From Bacillota bacterium (GTDB lineage Bacteria; Bacillota; Bacilli; Alicyclobacillales; SLC66), in NCBI GenBank assembly GCA_021828865.1, contig JAJZCW010000013.1, positions 1-64,000 on the forward strand: a stretch of DNA of 64,000 nt. The letters are read 5' to 3'. Below, in pieces: positions 1 to 8,714 of the stretch. The notes below the pieces were generated by a model. The model had not been told where the DNA came from. It made no database searches and saw only the letters and a list, made by a program, of their open reading frames with translations. How positions within the stretch are numbered: the stretch's first letter is position 1; each line of letters starts with the position of its first letter. Position numbers and translations under genes: made by a program.

Positions 1-10
1 CGATCTTTGC

Positions 11-39
11 GTATAAGTGGGTGTCGGGGAGCATACATG
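11..39 (+). promoter_or_regulatory. Possible SigE-type sporulation promoter
   Basis: GTATAAGT at 11-18 and CATACATG at 32-39 are separated by 13 bases. This resembles the SigE pattern (GHATAxxT, 13-15 bases, CATACAHT) with one mismatch in the last base. It lies 17 bases ahead of yqfC, a gene of the mother-cell SigE regulon in Bacillus, so the placement makes sense. Motif match by eye only. Confidence 0.5.
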
Positions 40-55
40 TTTCTAAAGAGGGGGG

Positions 56-349
56 GTGCCCTTGAGATCAACAGTTCGAAAATGGGCGCAACGGATGGCG
101 CAGGAATGGCTTGAGGTACCCTCTAGTACCATCGGTGCTACGTCCCGCGTGGTGATTTTGGCAATGAATCAGGCGGTGATAGAGAATTTTCATGAATTGC
201 TGACATTCTCCCAGGAACAGGTTTGTATCCGTGTGAAGGATGGGATGATATCGATTCTCGGTCATGACCTTGTCATTCGATCGGTAGTGCCTGAAGAATT
301 GGTCGTGGAAGGCGAAATTTCACAAATACACTTTTCACTAAGTTCATAG
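56..349 (+). CDS. yqfC: Sporulation protein YqfC
   Basis: A 97-residue protein of the YqfC family, a small soluble mother-cell sporulation protein. The core with VVILAMNQAVIENFHELL followed by a short beta-rich C-terminal part is typical of the family. It starts with GTG at 56; a TTG at 62 is an in-frame alternative. It stands immediately upstream of yqfD, as in Bacillus, where the pair is expressed under SigE during engulfment. The molecular role is unknown in the family. The G-rich stretch just before the start serves as ribosome binding site. Confidence 0.9.
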   Translation: MPLRSTVRKWAQRMAQEWLEVPSSTIGATSRVVILAMNQAVIENFHELLTFSQEQVCIRVKDGMISILGHDLVIRSVVPEELVVEGEISQIHFSLSS

Positions 350-373
350 GGTTGTGGGACGAGGAGGGAGTGA

Positions 374-1549
374 ATGGCATTTTTTCGCTTATCCGAATGG
401 ATCAAAGGGTATGTGGAAATGGAAGTTTGGAATGACGAAGAGAAGTGGTTATTGAAAAAAATGGTAGCGGATAAAGTATCTTTATGGGATATTCAGCAAA
501 ATCAATCTTCCTATTCCTTACACGTACTGTTGCCGGATCTTCATTTGGCATTGGAAGTCGCACGTAGCATGCATTTCAAGTTACGGTTCTCCGAAAAGAA
601 AGGGCTACCCTTCTGGTTGGCGCACGCTCAAAAACGCAAGGTGTTTTTGCTTGGTGGTGTTTTTTTTGTGCTTAGTTTGTACATGCTGTCAAGTTTTATC
701 TGGCATGTAGAGATATCAGGAACTAACGAAATAGAAGAAGTGGAGAATTCGCTGAAAAAATTGAATATCTATCCAGGTAGCCTGCTTTTTCGGGTAATGG
801 AGCAAGATGATGTTCAATTGGCGCTTCTAGAACAGTTGCCGAAAATCTCATGGGTGGGTGTGAAAATACAAGGCACTTCGGTTTTTGTTCGGATAATCCC
901 AAGGATTGCGCCAGCGGAAAAAAAGGCCAATCATCCACAAAGTATAGTGGCCGCTGTACCAGGTGTGGTGGCTACTGTTTTGGCGAACAATGGGAAAGTG
1001 ATGGTCAAGCAAGGGGAGTACGTGCCACCTGGCACCGTGCTCATCAGCGGGGCATTGGATAATGGTCAAATCGTGCATGCAGATGGGAATGTCGAGGCGA
1101 TCGTCTGGTACCGCACGGAACTTCATCTGCCTTTAAAGCGTGTGGATAGTCAATTCACCGGTCAATTTGTGCGTCACGATTATCTGGTGATCGGTAATTT
1201 TCCCATTTTGGTCTGGGGATTTGCTCATCCTCCCTATCCATTATCACATACGACAAGCAATGATGAAGCACTTCGGATTGGGCCTTATCCACTTCCTTTT
1301 ACTTGGCGCGTGAGTAAAGTATACGAGGTGCATCGAATAACAACCTCACTAACGCAGCAGAATGCGATGGCCAAGGGGTTGCGTTTTGCTACCAATGAGG
1401 TGTTGCGCATGACACCGGACGGTTCAAAAGTAATTCGCCAGAATATTTTACAGCATAAACTGGAGCGTGGTAATCTATATATGACCGTCTGGTCTGAAGT
1501 CTTGCAGGATATAGGCAAGCCACAAACATTATCAGGCGTGAAAGAGTAG
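374..1549 (+). CDS. yqfD: Sporulation membrane protein YqfD
   Basis: A 391-residue YqfD/SpoIV-like sporulation protein. A soluble N-terminal part of about 95 residues is followed by one membrane segment (about residues 93-110, VFLLGGVFFVLSLYMLSSF) and a large extracytoplasmic domain with FtsQ-like folds (WHVEISGTNEIEE...). In Bacillus it is made in the mother cell and helps sporulation. The gene is 24 bases behind yqfC and is probably cotranscribed with it and phoH. Start ATG at 374 follows a GAGGAGGGAG ribosome binding site. Confidence 0.9.
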   Translation: MAFFRLSEWIKGYVEMEVWNDEEKWLLKKMVADKVSLWDIQQNQSSYSLHVLLPDLHLALEVARSMHFKLRFSEKKGLPFWLAHAQKRKVFLLGGVFFVLSLYMLSSFIWHVEISGTNEIEEVENSLKKLNIYPGSLLFRVMEQDDVQLALLEQLPKISWVGVKIQGTSVFVRIIPRIAPAEKKANHPQSIVAAVPGVVATVLANNGKVMVKQGEYVPPGTVLISGALDNGQIVHADGNVEAIVWYRTELHLPLKRVDSQFTGQFVRHDYLVIGNFPILVWGFAHPPYPLSHTTSNDEALRIGPYPLPFTWRVSKVYEVHRITTSLTQQNAMAKGLRFATNEVLRMTPDGSKVIRQNILQHKLERGNLYMTVWSEVLQDIGKPQTLSGVKE

Positions 1550-1574
1550 CCAGTTGAGGAGTTGGGATATTCCG

Positions 1575-2549
1575 TTGAGTGATCAAACCGTGACTTCGCG
1601 CAAGATCGTTCTTCGCGATAATGACGAAGCCAGAAGCGTGTTTGGTCCGCATGATGCAAATATTCGTCTGATGGGCCAGGCGTTCTCCTGTCAACTCATC
1701 AATCGCGGCAATGAGCTGACCATATCCGGTGAATCGATTGATGTCGATAAAGCGTACGAACTGGTCGATGTGCTGGTACAACTCGTGCGTAAGGGAATTT
1801 CCATTGGCGAACGCGATGTCGCCTATGCGATGGAAATGCAGAAGCAAGGTTATGCAAAAGAGCTATTGAATCTTTTTTCAGAAGATCTGGCGCAAAATTA
1901 TAAAGGCAAACCGATACGGGTGAAATCCTTGGGACAAAAGCAATACGTGGATGCCATGCGCAAGCGGGACATTGTTTTTGCGATCGGCCCAGCCGGAACC
2001 GGTAAAACCTATTTGGCAGTGGTACTAGCTCATCTCGCGCTTCGGCGGGGAGAGGTTAAACGGATCATATTGACACGTCCTGCAGTGGAAGCGGGAGAAA
2101 ATTTGGGGTTCTTGCCTGGCGATTTGCAGGAGAAAGTAGACCCCTATTTGCGTCCCCTTTACGATGCACTCCATGACATCATGGGGCCCGAGCAACTGGC
2201 GCGGGCGATGGAAAGGGGGCTCGTCGAAGTGGCTCCACTGGCCTACATGCGCGGACGAACTTTGGACGAGGCGTACGTCATATTGGACGAGGCGCAAAAC
2301 ACGACCACCGAGCAAATGAAGATGTTTTTGACCCGGCTTGGGTTTGGTTCCAAAATGGTAATTACCGGGGATATTACTCAGATTGATTTGCCAAGGGGCA
2401 AGCTGTCTGGGTTACGTGAAGCAGAAAGAATACTTTCCAACATCGAGGATATTGCATTCATTGACCTTAGCGAGGTGGACGTAGTTCGTCATCCGCTTGT
2501 CCGAAAAATAATCCGCGCCTATGCGGAACGTGAAGGTGAGAGAGTATAA
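1575..2549 (+). CDS. phoH: PhoH family P-loop ATPase
   Basis: A PhoH-family ATPase (YbeZ/PhoH), 324 residues from the chosen TTG at 1575. Walker A is GPAGTGKT, followed by the family signatures TRPAVEAGENLGFLPGDL and VILDEAQNTTTEQMKMFLTR (Walker B). The family is linked to ribosome maturation and RNA metabolism together with YbeY, whose gene lies two genes downstream. A TTG at 1554 opens the same frame, but the AGGAG at 1557-1561 lies inside that extension and would serve the 1575 start, which gives the usual N-terminus. The stop overlaps the pgpH ATG by one base. Confidence 0.9.
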   Translation: MSDQTVTSRKIVLRDNDEARSVFGPHDANIRLMGQAFSCQLINRGNELTISGESIDVDKAYELVDVLVQLVRKGISIGERDVAYAMEMQKQGYAKELLNLFSEDLAQNYKGKPIRVKSLGQKQYVDAMRKRDIVFAIGPAGTGKTYLAVVLAHLALRRGEVKRIILTRPAVEAGENLGFLPGDLQEKVDPYLRPLYDALHDIMGPEQLARAMERGLVEVAPLAYMRGRTLDEAYVILDEAQNTTTEQMKMFLTRLGFGSKMVITGDITQIDLPRGKLSGLREAERILSNIEDIAFIDLSEVDVVRHPLVRKIIRAYAEREGERV

Positions 2550-4669
2550 TGACGGCAAGGTCCTCAAAGCAGAATTGGAGAACCTGGCTCAAGTCGTTCA
2601 ACTGGAATACGAGTCGTCGCATACGCACGATTATTTATGTATTGATGACGGTTTTTATTTTCGCTGTCCTAGTGGGAACAGTGCTGCCTGTTCGATACAA
2701 CATGGCGGTGGGACAAGTGAGCCAATCGACGATCCGCGCCCCTATTGACGCGGTCGACACCCGTGCCACTGCCCTTGCCAAGCAGGCGGCATCCGCAATG
2801 GTGGCGCCGCGTTATGACATCAACCCGGCAACGGAAGAACAGGCCCTCGCCGCACTGGATCGATTATTCAACACGGCGCAGGCACTGCAAGGCGATAAGA
2901 AAATTTCGAGTTCACAGCGATATTTGCAACTTCGCAAGGTGGCTCCGCAAAAGTTGTCTTCTTCTGCGCTCATGCAAATCCTTGCTTTGAAACAAGGTGT
3001 GTTTGTCACTGTCAGCAGCGACTCGATACGAATTGTTCAACAGATATTGCAAAACAACTTTTCCTCTAGCGATATGTCACATGCTGGTATGATTGTGGAT
3101 CAGCAATTGGTGTCATTGGATATCGATAAAGCTTCCAGAATGTTAATTGGCCAAATCTCACAATCAGTTCTGCAGCCCAACCTAGTATACAACCCAGTCA
3201 TGACGCAGGAGGCGAGACTTGCCGCAGAAAGAAGCGTTCCTGATGTATGGATCAACCGGGGAGATATCATTGTTCGGAGAGGACAATTGATTACGCCTGC
3301 TATCATGAGTCAGCTTCAGGATTTGAAACTGCTAAAAAGTGAACCCGATTATGGCATTTATTTTGGATTTCTGATTTTTGTGGCAGTGCTTGTAACAGCA
3401 GCAGCTACTTTTATCCAAATCAGAAAAGGAAAGGTCGCGAACAATAACGTTCACTTGCTGCTCTATGCGACCATCGTCAGTCTGATGGCAGTGCTCATCA
3501 GTATTGAAAAAGCGGGGATTACCGCAGGTCTCCCTACGAGCTCCGCTTACGTTATCCCGCTTGCCGCAGGAAGCATGATGACCGTCATGTTTTTTGGTAC
3601 CTCACTTGCCATGCTGACTTCTGTGTTTTTTGCGGTGTTGATGAGCGCAGCATTTGGATTTGACTTCCCACACTTTTTTGTGATGCTAAGTGGGATGGTT
3701 GGCGCCACGTTAACAATGGTGCGGGTCAAGCATCGCCGGGTATTCATGCACGCGGGACTTGTGGCTGCACTTTTCAACGCGCTGACAATTACTATCATGC
3801 ACTTTTTGCTCACTTCCTCTGGGTCGGGAATTAGGGAACTGGCCTACGAAGTGATCTTCGGAGTGATTAGCGGTATTTTGTCCTCGGTGCTGACTCTCGG
3901 GTTATTGCCTTTTATGGAAACTCTTTTTGGCATCATTACGCATATGGGGCTACTAGAGCTTGGGAACCCCAATCATCCGTTATTGCGTAAATTGTTGCTC
4001 GAGGCTCCAGGCACTTATCACCACAGTCTGATTGTGGGGAATCTAGCAGAGGCCGCAGCGCAAGAAATAGGTGCTGACCCACTACTGTGCCGTGTTGGCG
4101 CGTATTATCACGATGTGGGAAAAATGAAGCGCCCTCACTTTTATATTGAAAACCAATTTGCAGGGGAAAATCCGCATGAAAAGATTGCGCCCAACCTCTC
4201 TTGTATGATTGTAACTGCGCATGTCACGGACGGTATCGAAATGCTACGCGATTATAAAATACCAGAGCCTATCGTGGATATCTGCGCGGAGCATCATGGG
4301 ACTACCGCGCTGTGGTATTTTTACAACAGGGCGCTAGAACTTGATAAGCATCATGTGCCCAATATCGATCAATATCGCTATCCGGGGCCCCGCCCGCATT
4401 CCAAAGAAGCGGCGATTGTGATGGTTTGTGATGCGGTGGAGGCATCTGTCCGTTCACTGAACAAACCTACACCCAATCGGATGGAGGCCATGATTCGAAA
4501 GATCATCAAAGACCGTTTGCAGGATGGACAATTCGACGAGTGTAATATCACCCTCAGTGATTTGGAACGGATGGTGAGTACCTTTATGCGTACATTGAAA
4601 GGGGTACATCATGAGCGAATTGAATATCCAAAAATCACAAATGTGGTAGAGTTGAAGGCAAAAAGCTGA
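2549..4669 (+). CDS. pgpH: 7TM-HD cyclic-di-AMP phosphodiesterase PgpH/YqfF
   Basis: A 706-residue membrane phosphodiesterase of the 7TMR-HD family (YqfF/PgpH). There is one N-terminal membrane helix (about residues 28-50), an extracellular domain to about residue 265, seven membrane helices to about 470, and a cytoplasmic HD domain with the metal-binding HD pair at 521-522 (YYHDVGKM). Family members hydrolyse c-di-AMP to pApA and so affect osmotic, potassium and wall homeostasis. The gene overlaps phoH at TAATG and is followed by ybeY, the same order as in Bacillus, which points to one operon. Confidence 0.92.
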   Translation: MTARSSKQNWRTWLKSFNWNTSRRIRTIIYVLMTVFIFAVLVGTVLPVRYNMAVGQVSQSTIRAPIDAVDTRATALAKQAASAMVAPRYDINPATEEQALAALDRLFNTAQALQGDKKISSSQRYLQLRKVAPQKLSSSALMQILALKQGVFVTVSSDSIRIVQQILQNNFSSSDMSHAGMIVDQQLVSLDIDKASRMLIGQISQSVLQPNLVYNPVMTQEARLAAERSVPDVWINRGDIIVRRGQLITPAIMSQLQDLKLLKSEPDYGIYFGFLIFVAVLVTAAATFIQIRKGKVANNNVHLLLYATIVSLMAVLISIEKAGITAGLPTSSAYVIPLAAGSMMTVMFFGTSLAMLTSVFFAVLMSAAFGFDFPHFFVMLSGMVGATLTMVRVKHRRVFMHAGLVAALFNALTITIMHFLLTSSGSGIRELAYEVIFGVISGILSSVLTLGLLPFMETLFGIITHMGLLELGNPNHPLLRKLLLEAPGTYHHSLIVGNLAEAAAQEIGADPLLCRVGAYYHDVGKMKRPHFYIENQFAGENPHEKIAPNLSCMIVTAHVTDGIEMLRDYKIPEPIVDICAEHHGTTALWYFYNRALELDKHHVPNIDQYRYPGPRPHSKEAAIVMVCDAVEASVRSLNKPTPNRMEAMIRKIIKDRLQDGQFDECNITLSDLERMVSTFMRTLKGVHHERIEYPKITNVVELKAKS

Positions 4670-4689
4670 TAACTGGTGAGTGATGTCGA

Positions 4690-5172
4690 GTGGGACAACC
4701 CGAAATTGAAGTGGAGATTCGTTGGGAAATTGAACCTGGCACCGAGATGACTTTCGGCGAAGCTGAACAGGTTATTCGAAGCGTATGTATGGCGATTGCG
4801 GATAAAGAAGAATTAGACGCTTCCGAACTTTCCATCTCTTTGGTGGATAATAAGGAAATTCAGGAATTAAATAAGCGTTATCGTGGAATTGATCGGATTA
4901 CAGACGTGTTGTCCTTTTCACTGCTTGAAGGGGATGAGCCGGAAATCTGGGATGAAGATTCACCGATTGCGCTTGGAGATATTGTCATCAGTTGGCCAGT
5001 GATGCTTGCGCAGGCAGCAGAATATGGGCACTCTGTGACACGAGAGCTCGCTTTTTTGACCGCGCACGGATGCTACCACCTGCTTGGTTACGACCATGAA
5101 ACGCAGGAGGATGAAAAAGAGATGTTCTCACTGCAAGAAGAAGTACTGACTATGCTTGGTATGACCCGATAA
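4690..5172 (+). CDS. ybeY: Endoribonuclease YbeY (rRNA maturation)
   Basis: A 160-residue metal-dependent endoribonuclease for 16S rRNA 3' end maturation and ribosome quality control. The zinc-binding signature HGxxHLxGYDH is complete (HGCYHLLGYDH, about residues 125-135), and TDVLSFS upstream is also typical. Start GTG at 4690, preceded by a GTGAGTGATG-type ribosome binding region. It sits between pgpH and dgkA as in Bacillus, and its functional partner phoH is in the same operon. Confidence 0.93.
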   Translation: MGQPEIEVEIRWEIEPGTEMTFGEAEQVIRSVCMAIADKEELDASELSISLVDNKEIQELNKRYRGIDRITDVLSFSLLEGDEPEIWDEDSPIALGDIVISWPVMLAQAAEYGHSVTRELAFLTAHGCYHLLGYDHETQEDEKEMFSLQEEVLTMLGMTR

Positions 5173-5174
5173 CG

Positions 5175-5672
5175 ATGAGGGGCTTGATACAAAGCTTTCG
5201 CTATGCGCTCGAAGGAATGGCATACGCGCTCCTCACGCAGCGTAATATGCGGATTCATTTTACAGCAGGCATGCTGGTCATACTGCTATGCGCTATTTTA
5301 CAAGTGAACACCTACGAAATCATTGCGGTTCTGTTTTCAGTGGCACTCGTGATCACACTGGAACTGGCCAATACGGCAGTCGAGCGGGTTATCGACCTGT
5401 TGGTGGAAGAAAGACGCCACCCTTATGCAAAAATTGCCAAGGATGTAGCCGCCGCGGCTGTTTTTATCGCTTCGATCAATGCACTTTTTATCGCGTATTT
5501 TATTTTTTACGATAAATTGTTTCCGATTAAATTCAGGAATTGGTCCGCCAGCTTTCGACCTCCTTATATCGGCGCTTTTTTAATTGCATTACTTATATTT
5601 TTTATCCTTGTCGTCGCTTATGCGGTGATGATCAAGAACAATAGAAAGGAAAAGGTGACACGTGGATCTTGA
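5175..5672 (+). CDS. dgkA: Undecaprenol/diacylglycerol kinase family protein
   Basis: A 165-residue integral membrane kinase of the DgkA family. The active-site signature is ELANTAVERVIDL with ERxHPxAKIAKDVAAAAV behind it. Gram-positive members mostly phosphorylate undecaprenol and feed lipid carrier into wall synthesis. After the usual three helices (to about residue 115) there is an additional hydrophobic C-terminal segment (about 135-152) ending in a basic tail. Starts two bases after the ybeY stop and overlaps cdd by 11 bases. Confidence 0.88.
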   Translation: MRGLIQSFRYALEGMAYALLTQRNMRIHFTAGMLVILLCAILQVNTYEIIAVLFSVALVITLELANTAVERVIDLLVEERRHPYAKIAKDVAAAAVFIASINALFIAYFIFYDKLFPIKFRNWSASFRPPYIGAFLIALLIFFILVVAYAVMIKNNRKEKVTRGS

Positions 5673-6066
5673 GAAATTGATGAACGCAGCGAAAGCGGCA
5701 AGAGACAATGCCTACGTACCTTATTCGCACTTTGCCGTTGGGGCGGCGTTGTTGGCAGATGACGGGAACGTATATACCGGTTGCAACGTGGAAAATGCCT
5801 CGTTTGGGCTTACCAATTGCGCCGAAAGAACGGCGATTTTCCAAATGGTCGCAAATGGAGCGCGAAAAATTGTGGCTATGGCGGTCATTGCCGAAGGGGA
5901 GCGACCAGTGTCCCCATGTGGGGCATGCCGTCAGGTGATGGCGGAATTTGGCGTATCAGAAACGCCAGTCATGTTGGCTAGCGTTGAAGGGCAAACTAAG
6001 GCGACCACCATTGGGCAACTGTTGCCCTACGCTTTTGACAAAGGAGATTTTTACGAGCATGCCTGA
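5662..6066 (+). CDS. cdd: Cytidine deaminase
   Basis: A 134-residue cytidine deaminase of the small tetrameric class, converting cytidine and deoxycytidine to the uridine forms in pyrimidine salvage. The zinc site and proton-shuttle Glu are visible in NCAERTAIF, and the two further zinc cysteines in PCGACRQVMAEF. Start GTG at 5662 lies inside the end of dgkA, with AGAAAGGAAAAGG as ribosome binding site. The stop overlaps the start of era. The gene order dgkA-cdd-era matches Bacillus. Confidence 0.95.
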   Translation: MDLEKLMNAAKAARDNAYVPYSHFAVGAALLADDGNVYTGCNVENASFGLTNCAERTAIFQMVANGARKIVAMAVIAEGERPVSPCGACRQVMAEFGVSETPVMLASVEGQTKATTIGQLLPYAFDKGDFYEHA

Positions 6067-6955
6067 TAAAAAATCCGGCTTTATCGCGGTCATTGGGAAG
6101 CCCAACGCGGGAAAATCGACGCTGATGAACGCCATCCTTGGCCAGAAGGTGGCGATTATGTCAGATAAGCCACAGACGACGAGAACGCTTATTAGGGGAA
6201 TATTGACCCGCGATGAAGGACAACTGGTGTTTCTTGATACACCTGGGATCCACAAACCGCGCCATCGCCTTGGCGAAGTGATGAACGAGGTGGCGGAAGA
6301 GGCGATGCACGAAGTAGATGTGCTTTTGTGTGTCGTGGATGCCACTGTGGGTGAAGTACACTTGCATGGGGAAATACTCAGCAAAATCAAGAAGTCAGGC
6401 CGTCCTGCCATCCTTGCGTTGAACAAAGTGGATCTGATGGCAAAAGAACAATTGCTAAAGCTGATCGCAGATTATCAGCAGGAATACAATTTTTTGGAGA
6501 TCATCCCTGTCTCTGCAAAAACGGGGGATCAGGTTGAGAAACTCGTACAACTTTTATTTCAACATGTCTCAGAGGGACCTTTTTATTACCCTGAAGGCGT
6601 GGTGACCGATCACCCAGAAGCCTTTTTAATGGCGGAATTGATTCGGGAAAAAGTATTGTATCTGACTCATGAAGAAATTCCCCATTCCGTGGCAGTGCAG
6701 ATCGAACATATGGAATTTCGCGAAGACAACCAGGTTTTATACGTTCACGCCATCATTTATACAGAGCGAGATTCACAAAAAGCGATATTGATAGGCAAGG
6801 AAGGTAAATTATTAAAACGCGTGGGGACGCTTGCGCGAAGGGACATGGAAGGATTGTTTCACCGGAAAGTATTTCTCGATTTGTGGATCAAAGTGAAAAA
6901 AGATTGGCGCAATCATGAACACTTGATTCGAAGTTTTGGTTTGGAAAGGGATTAG
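6059..6955 (+). CDS. era: GTPase Era
   Basis: Era, 298 residues, an essential GTPase that binds the 3' end of 16S rRNA and helps 30S assembly. The G motifs are GKPNAGKST (G1), TTRTLIRGI (G2), DTPGIH (G3), NKVDLM (G4) and SAKTG (G5); a KH domain follows with ILIGKEGKLLKRVG. I chose the ATG at 6059 because it has AAGGAGAT upstream and gives the standard N-terminus; the frame is open further upstream inside cdd, but that extension has no family counterpart. It overlaps the cdd stop by 8 bases. Confidence 0.95.
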   Translation: MPDKKSGFIAVIGKPNAGKSTLMNAILGQKVAIMSDKPQTTRTLIRGILTRDEGQLVFLDTPGIHKPRHRLGEVMNEVAEEAMHEVDVLLCVVDATVGEVHLHGEILSKIKKSGRPAILALNKVDLMAKEQLLKLIADYQQEYNFLEIIPVSAKTGDQVEKLVQLLFQHVSEGPFYYPEGVVTDHPEAFLMAELIREKVLYLTHEEIPHSVAVQIEHMEFREDNQVLYVHAIIYTERDSQKAILIGKEGKLLKRVGTLARRDMEGLFHRKVFLDLWIKVKKDWRNHEHLIRSFGLERD

Positions 6956-7047
6956 CGCTGTTTCCAAAGAATCTCTGTATAGAGGAAAATCCTTTTGTGC
7001 CATGCTAACTTTGCGGATACAATCGCTGAAAGAAGGGGATGCAAGTC

Positions 7048-7161
7048 ATGCGGGATTTCATATGGGATTACTTTGAAATGACAGGGGAGATCGGCGTCTA
7101 TCTTCTTTACAAAAAGCATGAATTGGATGTGACTGAAAGGAACAGACATGCTCATTCGTGA
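7048..7161 (+). CDS. yqzL: YqzL family small protein
   Basis: A 37-residue protein starting MRDFIWDYFEMTGEIGVYLL, which fits the YqzL family that lies between era and recO in Bacillus. The ribosome binding site AGAAGGGG ends 9 bases before the ATG at 7048; an ATG at 7039 is an in-frame alternative but overlaps that site. The stop overlaps the recO start. Function unknown in the family. The position between era and recO together with the sequence pattern makes the call fairly firm. Confidence 0.8.
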   Translation: MRDFIWDYFEMTGEIGVYLLYKKHELDVTERNRHAHS

Positions 7162-7855
7162 ACGAGCTTTTGTGCTCAAGACCATGCCTTATCGGGAAGA
7201 GCACATATTGGTTACCCTTTTGACAGAAAAAAATGGCATTCGAAGAGCGCTGGCACAAAAGGCGCAACTTTGCAACCATCCTCTTCATGCCGTCTGTCAG
7301 CCTTTGGTCGAGGCTGACTTTTTATTGCGTGCATCGATTGGCGGACTTGCTACCATTCTACAAAGTGAAGTGATTCATTTTCATAGTGAGGTACGTTTTG
7401 ACGTTGCCAAATCGGCGTTTGCGGCAGTTTTTTCAGAATGGTTGATCCAAGCGGCAGGTGACGAAGGGCTTTTGCATCCGTTGCAATCTTTTGCCTGTTA
7501 TGAAAGCGGGTTATACTGGCTGGAAGAGTCCCGTGTGATCCCTGCCCTCGTCTATCTCCGATTCTTAGCCTGTACCATAAAGGAGGCGGGACTTTCGCTG
7601 GATAGGTACGAGATTGGGAAAATGGCGCTATCAACAAGTGCGGCAAGCCTGCTTGATGGACTGATCACCGAGGGACAAAGGGACGATTTGGCCGCTTCTT
7701 CCCAAGCTGCCACTGATGAATTGGTGAGTAAAATTAGTTCATGGATTTATGATCAAACAGGGATCGTGTTAAAATCATTAAAAATTGCCTTGCAATTATC
7801 CATCGGTACGATAGATACCTATCAAGTGGATTGGAAGCGTGGAGAGGAGCGGTAA
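7148..7855 (+). CDS. recO: DNA repair protein RecO
   Basis: RecO, 235 residues, a recombination mediator that loads RecA on SSB-coated DNA with RecR and RecF. The N-terminal OB fold begins with [26 protein letters not shown], characteristic of the family. The helical C-terminal domain lacks an obvious four-cysteine zinc site; only scattered cysteines are present. ATG at 7148 overlaps yqzL, and GAAAGGAAC upstream is the ribosome binding site. The stop directly precedes glyQ. Confidence 0.9.
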   Translation: MLIRERAFVLKTMPYREEHILVTLLTEKNGIRRALAQKAQLCNHPLHAVCQPLVEADFLLRASIGGLATILQSEVIHFHSEVRFDVAKSAFAAVFSEWLIQAAGDEGLLHPLQSFACYESGLYWLEESRVIPALVYLRFLACTIKEAGLSLDRYEIGKMALSTSAASLLDGLITEGQRDDLAASSQAATDELVSKISSWIYDQTGIVLKSLKIALQLSIGTIDTYQVDWKRGEER

Positions 7856-7856
7856 T

Positions 7857-8714
7857 GTGTTTGATTTTCAGACGATGATACTTAAACTGCAAGAATTTTG
7901 GGGAGCGCAAGGTTGCCTGCTGGTTCAGCCTTATGACGTGGAAAAAGGGGCAGGAACCATGAACCCGATGACGTTTTTGCGGGTGCTTGGTTCAAAGCCA
8001 TGGAATGTTGCCTATGTGGAGCCATCGAGGCGGCCGGTGGATGGAAGGTATGGAGATAATCCAAATAGGCTTTATCAACATCACCAGTTTCAGGTGATCT
8101 TAAAGCCATCGCCTGCTGATGTCCAGGAAAAATACCTCGAATCGCTAAAAATACTGGGGATTGATGCGGAACTTCATGATGTTCGCTTCGTCGAGGACAA
8201 TTGGGAAGCGCCAACGCTTGGCGCGTGGGGACTCGGCTGGGAAGTGTGGTTGGACGGAATGGAGGTCACCCAGTTTACTTATTTTCAGCAAGTCGGTGGG
8301 ATTGAGGTGCGTCCTGTCGCAGTGGAAATTACATACGGATTGGAGCGGCTTGCGTCCTACATTCAGGACGTGACGAATGTGTACGATCTCGAGTATGCGC
8401 CTGGTGTGACGTATGGGGACGTGTTCAAGGTAGCGGAATACGAACATAGTGTGTACTCGTTCGAAGCATCGACTGTCGACAGGCTGTTCCACTTTTTCAA
8501 CGAGTATGAGAGCGAGGCCAAATTGGCGATGGAGCGACAACTGGTGTTGCCCGCTTACGACTACGTGCTCAAGTGTTCGCATGTGTTTAATCTTTTGGAA
8601 GCGCGGGGAGCAATTTCGGTCACTGAGCGTACAGGATTTATTGGTCGGGTGCGGAATTTGGCAAGGCAAGTGGCGCAGAGTTACCTGGCGGCAAGGGAGG
8701 GCGTAGAAGCGTGA
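7857..8714 (+). CDS. glyQ: Glycyl-tRNA synthetase alpha subunit
   Basis: The catalytic class II subunit of the bacterial alpha2beta2 glycyl-tRNA synthetase, 285 residues. Signatures include [37 protein letters not shown] and [13 protein letters not shown]. The GTG at 7857 is chosen because GGAGAGGAG ends 7 bases before it; an in-frame GTG at 7839 would overlap recO and add six unusual residues. No T-box leader is visible: the gene begins two bases after the recO stop. It overlaps glyS by four bases. Confidence 0.95.
   Translation: MFDFQTMILKLQEFWGAQGCLLVQPYDVEKGAGTMNPMTFLRVLGSKPWNVAYVEPSRRPVDGRYGDNPNRLYQHHQFQVILKPSPADVQEKYLESLKILGIDAELHDVRFVEDNWEAPTLGAWGLGWEVWLDGMEVTQFTYFQQVGGIEVRPVAVEITYGLERLASYIQDVTNVYDLEYAPGVTYGDVFKVAEYEHSVYSFEASTVDRLFHFFNEYESEAKLAMERQLVLPAYDYVLKCSHVFNLLEARGAISVTERTGFIGRVRNLARQVAQSYLAAREGVEA

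Noticed and set aside
7801-7856. T-box riboswitch ahead of glyQ
   Set aside because: glyQ starts two bases after recO; there is no leader and no T-box sequence.
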